Shown: piece after piece, positions 59,728 to 64,000 of the stretch
Position numbering within the stretch: position 1 is the first letter of the stretch
How the letters are laid out: every line of letters starts with the position of its first letter
NCBI RefSeq assembly: GCF_037095735.1
Contig: NZ_JBAWKD010000002.1
Span: 372,001-436,000 of the forward strand
From: Frigidibacter sp037095735
GTDB lineage: Bacteria; Pseudomonadota; Alphaproteobacteria; Rhodobacterales; Rhodobacteraceae
DNA length: 64,000 nt
Direction of reading: 5' to 3'
Program-made: the position numbers and the translations under genes
The notes under the pieces: model-generated
The model's database searches: none
Told to the model about the DNA's origin: nothing
Seen by the model: the letters and a program-made list of their open reading frames with translations, nothing else

Positions 59728-60561
59728 TCATGCGATGCGTCGCCCCGGCTCGTCGCCCTCGAGCGCGCGCAGGAGCGTCTGGAAGAACTGCGAGCCGGCC
59801 GCCGCCTCGCCCAGGTCCGCCGCCGCTTCCAGCAGCGCGGGGGCATCGGCGCGCACGCGCTCGGGCGTCATCCGCACCGAGGGGCCGGCGATCGAGACGC
59901 AGCCGATCACCGGGCCGGTGCCGCGGTAGCGCACCGGCGCCGCCATCGCGGTCATGCCCTCGTAATAGCTGTTGGCGGCGACGGCATAGCCCGCGACCCG
60001 CGCCGCGGCCAGCCGCGCCAGCAGGTCCGCGACCTGCACCGGCGCGCCGCGGCCGCGGTCGGGCTCGTCCCGGACCAGGCCCTGGGCATAGACCCGGGCC
60101 AGCGCGTCCTCGTCGGCCATCGTCGACAGCCAGGCCTGCCCGCCCGCCGACGAGGCGAGATGCACCTTCACCCCCTGCTCGAGCCCGGGATCATAGCGCA
60201 GCCCACCGGTCGCGCCCTGCGCGACGCCGACCCAGGTCAGCTGATCGCCCTCGATCACCGAGAGCCGGATCAGCTCGCCCGAGCGCTGGGCGAGCCGGTC
60301 GAGGATCGGCTGCGAGATGTCGGGCACCCCGGCTCGGCCAAGGAAGGCAAGCCCCATCGCCGGCAGCTTGATGGTCAGCGCATAGTCGCCCTGCGTCGCG
60401 ATCTGGCGGACGTAGCCCAGCCGGGCCAGCTCCTGCAGGGTGCGGTGCACGCCGCTGACCGGCTGGCCGGTGCGCGCGGCAAGGATCGAGACCTGCAGCC
60501 CCGAGGGGTGGTCGGCCAGGATCTCGACCAGGTTCAGGGCTTTTTCGAGGACACTGCTCAT
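59728..60561 (-). CDS. IclR-family transcriptional regulator
   Basis: The 277-residue protein has an N-terminal winged helix (LNLVEILADHPSGLQVSILA, GQPVSGVHRTLQELARLGYV) and an IclR effector domain (YYEGMTAMAAPVRYRGTGPV, IGCVSIAGPSVRMTPE). It probably senses a pathway metabolite and controls this catabolic cluster and the divergent genes. The start at 60561 (MSSVLEKALNLVEILA) fits the family; an ATG-like start at 60594 overlaps the Gfo/Idh end. Confidence 0.9.
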   Translation of the reverse strand: MSSVLEKALNLVEILADHPSGLQVSILAARTGQPVSGVHRTLQELARLGYVRQIATQGDYALTIKLPAMGLAFLGRAGVPDISQPILDRLAQRSGELIRLSVIEGDQLTWVGVAQGATGGLRYDPGLEQGVKVHLASSAGGQAWLSTMADEDALARVYAQGLVRDEPDRGRGAPVQVADLLARLAAARVAGYAVAANSYYEGMTAMAAPVRYRGTGPVIGCVSIAGPSVRMTPERVRADAPALLEAAADLGEAAAGSQFFQTLLRALEGDEPGRRIA

Positions 60562-60568
60562 CTGTGAT

Positions 60569-61681
60569 TCATCCGTGTGCGGCAACGCAGGCATCGGCCG
60601 CGGTCAGACCCGAAAGGTCAACCTCCGCCACGCGGCCGGTGGCGCCCGCGGTGCGGATCGCCTCGATCACCGCCAGATTGGCGGTGCCGTCGGCAAGACT
60701 GACCCGCGGATGGTCGGCGCGCCCGGTCACCAGATCGGCGAAATGCGCGATCTGCGCCTCATAGGCATCGGTGGCCGCGGCCGTCAGCCGTTCAGAGCGC
60801 ATCGGGCGCGTCCAGTCGGGAGGGCCGTCGGTGGGGCCGTCGTGGCGCCACAACGTCAGGTCCGGCAGCGACAGCCCGCCGCGGCTGCCCGCGTAGTGAT
60901 GCGCGCTGACCGGGTGCGCCGGGAACCGGCCGGGGTTTTCGCCCGCGGTCAGGTCCCAGGCCCAGGGGCCCGCCGCCGCGTCGCTGATCGCCACCGTCCC
61001 GAGCCCGCCACCGGCGAAACGCAGCGCCACCGCCGCGCCATCCTCGACCGCGAAGCCCCGCTGCGCGTTCGACACGATCGCCTGGACCGAGACGATCTCG
61101 CCGAAGAAATGGCGCAGCATGTCGATCTCGTGAATCAGGTTGATCAGCAGCGGGCCGCCCGCGCCGGGGCTGCGCCGCCAGGCCATGTCGAAATAGGCCG
61201 CGGGCTTGGCGAGGCTGGTGGTGACCGAGGCCATGACCAGATCGCCGATCTCCCCCGCCGCGATGGCCTCGCGAGCACGGGCCACGATCGGATTGCTGCG
61301 GCGGTGATGGCCGACCAGCACCGGCACGCCCAGCCGGGCCTGCAGCGCGACCAGCGCGCGCGCAGCCTGCAGGCTTTCCGCCACCGGCTTTTCCAGCAGC
61401 ACCGGCAGACCCGCGCCGATCAGCGCCGCGGTCAGCGGCAGATGCGTCTCGTTCGGGGTCGCGACGATGGCGGCATCGGCGGCGCCCGCCTCGACCAGCG
61501 CCTCGGCATCGTCGAAGGCCGGCACGCCCAGCCCTGCCGCCAACGCCCGGCCCGCGGGCATCGGATCGACGATCGCCGACAGCCGCACCTCGCCCCGCGG
61601 CGCCATTCGCCCCAGCGTCTCGACATGGGTGCGGCCGATGACCCCGGCCCCGACCACTGCAATGCGCACCGCGCTGTCCAT
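60569..61681 (-). CDS. Gfo/Idh/MocA-family oxidoreductase
   Basis: The 370-residue protein has a Rossmann fold (IAVVGAGVIGRTHVETL) and the EKP motif VLLEKPVAESL near residue 96, with IHEIDMLRHFFG supplying catalytic residues. It probably oxidises or reduces a sugar, inositol-like or other cyclic substrate with NAD(P). The ATG at 61681 has CAGGAGGAC upstream and is the first gene of the minus-strand operon Gfo/Idh-IclR-flavoprotein-NIPSNAP-TIM barrel. Confidence 0.9.
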   Translation of the reverse strand: MDSAVRIAVVGAGVIGRTHVETLGRMAPRGEVRLSAIVDPMPAGRALAAGLGVPAFDDAEALVEAGAADAAIVATPNETHLPLTAALIGAGLPVLLEKPVAESLQAARALVALQARLGVPVLVGHHRRSNPIVARAREAIAAGEIGDLVMASVTTSLAKPAAYFDMAWRRSPGAGGPLLINLIHEIDMLRHFFGEIVSVQAIVSNAQRGFAVEDGAAVALRFAGGGLGTVAISDAAAGPWAWDLTAGENPGRFPAHPVSAHHYAGSRGGLSLPDLTLWRHDGPTDGPPDWTRPMRSERLTAAATDAYEAQIAHFADLVTGRADHPRVSLADGTANLAVIEAIRTAGATGRVAEVDLSGLTAADACVAAHG

Positions 61682-61870
61682 CCCGTCCTCCTGCCGGGCC
61701 CTCCCCGGCCCGAGTCCCCTCCTGATGCCACGGCAAAGCGCATTATGGAAGCAAATTTAAAACTTGAAAGTGTTTCCACTAATCTGCCATCTGATGGCAG
61801 TCCGGGGCGGGAATCACCGTCCGGGATGAGCCGCAAGGCGGGCCGGGAGGACGGCCAGGGAGGGTGACAG
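61682..61870. promoter_or_regulatory. Divergent control region of the IclR cluster
   Basis: The 189-base gap contains an AT-rich patch (61741-61780) and a perfect 17-base palindrome, CTGCCAT-CTG-ATGGCAG (61784-61800). A spaced inverted repeat TGGAA (61746-61750) / TTCCA (61774-61778) surrounds the AT-rich patch. On the minus strand CATAAT (about 61741-61746) could serve as a -10 for the Gfo/Idh operon. These are the best candidates for IclR binding. Confidence 0.5.
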
Positions 61871-63610
61871 ATGACGGCAGCCGATGGCCTGTCGGGGATT
61901 CCCGACGGCAGCAGCTTCGACGTGGTGGTGCTGGGTACCGGGGCCGGCGGCCTGTCTGCCGCGGTCTTCGCGGCGCTCTCCGGCGCGCGGGTGCTTCTGG
62001 TCGAACGGACGGACTATCTTGGCGGGACTACCGCCTATTCCGCCGCGACGACCTGGGTCCCGAACACCCGCCACGCGTCGACCGTCGGCGCGACCGACAG
62101 CTTCGAGACCGCCTCGGGCTTCCTCGACCGCGCGGTGGGCAACCGCTCGTCCAAGGCCGCGCGCGACGCCTTCCTGCGCGCCGGACCCGAAGTCATCGCC
62201 ACGCTCGAAGACCGCGCGGGCCTGCGGTTCCGTCCGCGCGCCTTCCACCCCGACTACCTGTCCGAAATCGAGGGCGCGACCTCCTGCGGGCGCGCGCTGG
62301 AGCCGGTGCCCTTCGACGCGTCGGGCCTTGGGTCCGACCTGCACCTGATCCGCCCGCCGATCCCCGAGTTCACCATCCTTGGCGGCATGATGATCGACCG
62401 CGACGACATCGCGAACCTGATGAAGATCGGCAAGGGTCTGGCGCCCACGGTCTATTCGGCGCGGCTGATCGGGCGCTACTGGCTGTCGAAGCTGCGCCAC
62501 GGGCGCGGCACCCGGCTGGTGATGGGCAATGCGCTGATCGGCCAGTTCCTGGCGGCCGCGCGGCGGCTGGGCGTGACGATCCTGACCGAATGCGAGACGA
62601 CGGCGCTGGCGGCGGACGCCACCGGCGTCACCGGGCTGACGCTGGTGCAGAAGGGCGTCACCCGGCATCTCGAGGTGCTGGGCGGCGTCGTGCTGGCGAC
62701 CGGCGGCTTCGCCCGCCATCCCGAGCTGCGCGGCCGGATGCTGCCCGCGCCGGTGCCCGACTTCAGCCCCTCGGCCCCCGGCCACACCGGGCGGCTGCAC
62801 GACCTCGCCCTGACGCTCGGCGCCCGCCACGGCAGCCTTGCGGCGCAGCCCTGCTTCTGGGCCCCCTGCTCGCACCGCCGCCGCGCGGATGGCAGCATGG
62901 CGGTGTTCCCGCATTTCGTCTTCGACCGCTCGAAGCCCGGCATCCTCTCGGTCGGGCGCGACGGGCGGCGCTTCGTCAACGAGTCGACCTCGTATCACCT
63001 CTTCGGCGCCGCCCAGTTCGCCGCCGACCGCGACGGCTCGCACGTGCCGGCCTTCCTGATCGCCGACGCGACGGCGCTGGCGAAATACGGGATGGGGATG
63101 ATCCGCCCCGGCGGGCAGGACCCGAAGCCCTTCCTTGCCGACGGCTACCTGACGCAGGGCGCCACGCTGGAAGAGCTGGCCGGCAAGCTCGGCATCGACG
63201 CCGCGGGCCTCGCGGACACCGTCGCGCGGATGAACCGCTTCGCCGAAACCGGCATCGACGAGGACTTCGCCCGCGGCACCACCACCTACGAGCGCGCGAA
63301 CGGCGATCCCGCCCATGGGCCGAACCCGACGCTGGGCCGGCTCGACACCGCGCCCTATTACGCGGTCCGGCTCTGGCCCGGCGACATCGGCTCGGCCGAG
63401 GGGCTGGTCGGCAACGAGGCGGCGGAACTGCTGCGCGACGACGGCTCGGTCATCGGCGGGCTCTATGCCTGCGGCAACGATCTGGCCTCGATCATGGGCG
63501 GGGTCTATCCGGGCCCCGGCATCACCGTCGGGCCAGCCATCGTCTTCGGCGCGATCGCGGCCCGCGGCGCGGCGGCGCGGGCCGCCGACCGCGCGAGGGC
63601 CGCGGCATGA
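61871..63610 (+). CDS. FAD-dependent dehydrogenase, 3-ketosteroid-1-dehydrogenase-like (B)
   Basis: The 579-residue flavoprotein is a distant paralogue of the one at 57969-59720. FAD motif VVLGTGAGGLSAAVFAALSG, then LGGTTAYSAATTWVPN, and C-terminal GNDLASIMGGVYPGPGITVG, again with the KstD-type Y-P-G-P-G motif. CSHRRRADGSMAVFPHFVFD is also shared family sequence. It has GGGAGGGTGACAG before the ATG and overlaps the next gene (ATGA). Confidence 0.87.
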   Translation: MTAADGLSGIPDGSSFDVVVLGTGAGGLSAAVFAALSGARVLLVERTDYLGGTTAYSAATTWVPNTRHASTVGATDSFETASGFLDRAVGNRSSKAARDAFLRAGPEVIATLEDRAGLRFRPRAFHPDYLSEIEGATSCGRALEPVPFDASGLGSDLHLIRPPIPEFTILGGMMIDRDDIANLMKIGKGLAPTVYSARLIGRYWLSKLRHGRGTRLVMGNALIGQFLAAARRLGVTILTECETTALAADATGVTGLTLVQKGVTRHLEVLGGVVLATGGFARHPELRGRMLPAPVPDFSPSAPGHTGRLHDLALTLGARHGSLAAQPCFWAPCSHRRRADGSMAVFPHFVFDRSKPGILSVGRDGRRFVNESTSYHLFGAAQFAADRDGSHVPAFLIADATALAKYGMGMIRPGGQDPKPFLADGYLTQGATLEELAGKLGIDAAGLADTVARMNRFAETGIDEDFARGTTTYERANGDPAHGPNPTLGRLDTAPYYAVRLWPGDIGSAEGLVGNEAAELLRDDGSVIGGLYACGNDLASIMGGVYPGPGITVGPAIVFGAIAARGAAARAADRARAAA

Positions 63611-64000
63611 GCCCGGTTCTCGTCACCGGCGGCATGGGCTTCGTCGGGCAGCGGGTGCTGCGCGCCCTTGCGGCGCAGGGACTCGCGGCGCGTGTCCTCG
63701 ATCTTGCCCCCGACCCCGCGCGCCTGCCCCCGGGCACCGACGTGGTCGCGGGCGACATCGCCGATCCCGCCGCCACCGCCGCCGCGGCCGAGGGCTGCCG
63801 GGGGATCATCCACCTCGCCGGGCTGATGACCGTCGATTGCGCGGCCGATCCGATGCGCGCGGTGCGCGTCAACGTGCAGGGGTCGGTCGCGGTGTTCGAG
63901 GCCGCGCGGCGCGCAGGCCTGCCCGTTGCATGGCTTTCCACGGCCGGGGTCTTCGGGCCCGCCGATGCCGTCCACCCTGCCCCCGCGACGGTCTACGGCG
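63607..64000 (+). CDS. NAD-dependent epimerase/dehydratase (extended SDR), truncated by the right edge
   Basis: The frame starts at an ATG overlapping the flavoprotein stop and stays open to the end (about 131 residues visible). MSPVLVTGGMGFVGQRVLRA is the NAD-binding GxxGxxG motif, ADVVAGD-like VVAGDIADP and IIHLAGL follow, and AWLSTAGVFGP is the expected Ser-containing strand. The Tyr-Lys catalytic pair is off the edge. It is likely part of the same degradation pathway. Confidence 0.88.
   Translation, partial: MSPVLVTGGMGFVGQRVLRALAAQGLAARVLDLAPDPARLPPGTDVVAGDIADPAATAAAAEGCRGIIHLAGLMTVDCAADPMRAVRVNVQGSVAVFEAARRAGLPVAWLSTAGVFGPADAVHPAPATVYG

Noticed and set aside
13000..64000. Prophage or genomic island
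   Set aside because: No integrase, transposase, phage structural gene or compositional break was seen; the tRNA-Gly pair is not next to an integrase.

Overview
The window is a GC-rich chromosomal segment from an alphaproteobacterium, most probably a member of the Rhodobacteraceae (Rhodobacter/Paracoccus-like). This rests on gene families and order: a cheX-cheY-cheA-cheW-cheR-cheY chemotaxis operon, an mraZ-led cell-wall cluster, a DUF1127 gene followed by CcsR ('cuckoo') small RNA hairpins, GSCFA proteins and a composite intergenic repeat. No plasmid, phage, insertion sequence or CRISPR locus was seen. Almost all the coding sequence is biased to G/C at codon position 3, so long antisense open frames are common and were ignored.

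Layout. 1-3213: the N-terminal part of an OmpA-family protein (runs off the left edge) and a MoxR ATPase/VWA pair. 4143-6864: a LysR regulator divergent from glutaryl-CoA dehydrogenase, which overlaps a PIN-domain gene that seems to start with CTG. 7005-13397: an aldo/keto reductase and a five-gene CUT1 ABC importer operon ending in a metallophosphodiesterase. 13752-19055: a GSCFA protein and a divergent partner of unknown function, then alpha-glucosidase and glucokinase. 19117-30284: a chemotaxis and signalling island (STAS, CheY, CheA, CheW, CheR, CheY, a small unknown; CheD, CheB, a large receptor; a receiver/degenerate-GGDEF protein with an HPt protein). 30315-38667: the first part of the dcw cluster (mraZ, rsmH, ftsL, ftsI, murE, murF, mraY), followed by a DedA gene where murD would be expected. 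38668-39435: a long regulatory region with phased GGGA repeats that look like MraZ boxes. 39436-44785: Mrp/ApbC, the DUF1127 gene with six tandem two-hairpin sRNAs, a DUF4405 membrane protein and a UvrD/PcrA helicase. 45094-53872: pyruvate carboxylase, two identical tRNA-Gly(GCC) genes around a small gene, and a histidine operon (hisB-hisH-glsA-hisA-hisF-hisE) with a glutaminase inside. 54015-56515: a glycosyltransferase-like protein, an esterase and the remains of a LysR gene. 56531-64000: an IclR-associated catabolic cluster with two 3-ketosteroid-dehydrogenase-like flavoproteins, Gfo/Idh, NIPSNAP, TIM-barrel and SDR proteins (runs off the right edge).

The most striking element is the RNA array at 41086-41677. 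Twelve stem-loops share an invariant C/U-rich loop that resembles an anti-Shine-Dalgarno sequence, while their stems differ and are kept paired by compensatory changes. They form six pairs directly downstream of a CcaF1-like gene. This is the CcsR/cuckoo sRNA architecture in an expanded six-copy form. Second in interest are the putative MraZ operator array upstream of mraZ and the uncharacterised IclR-associated flavoenzyme cluster.
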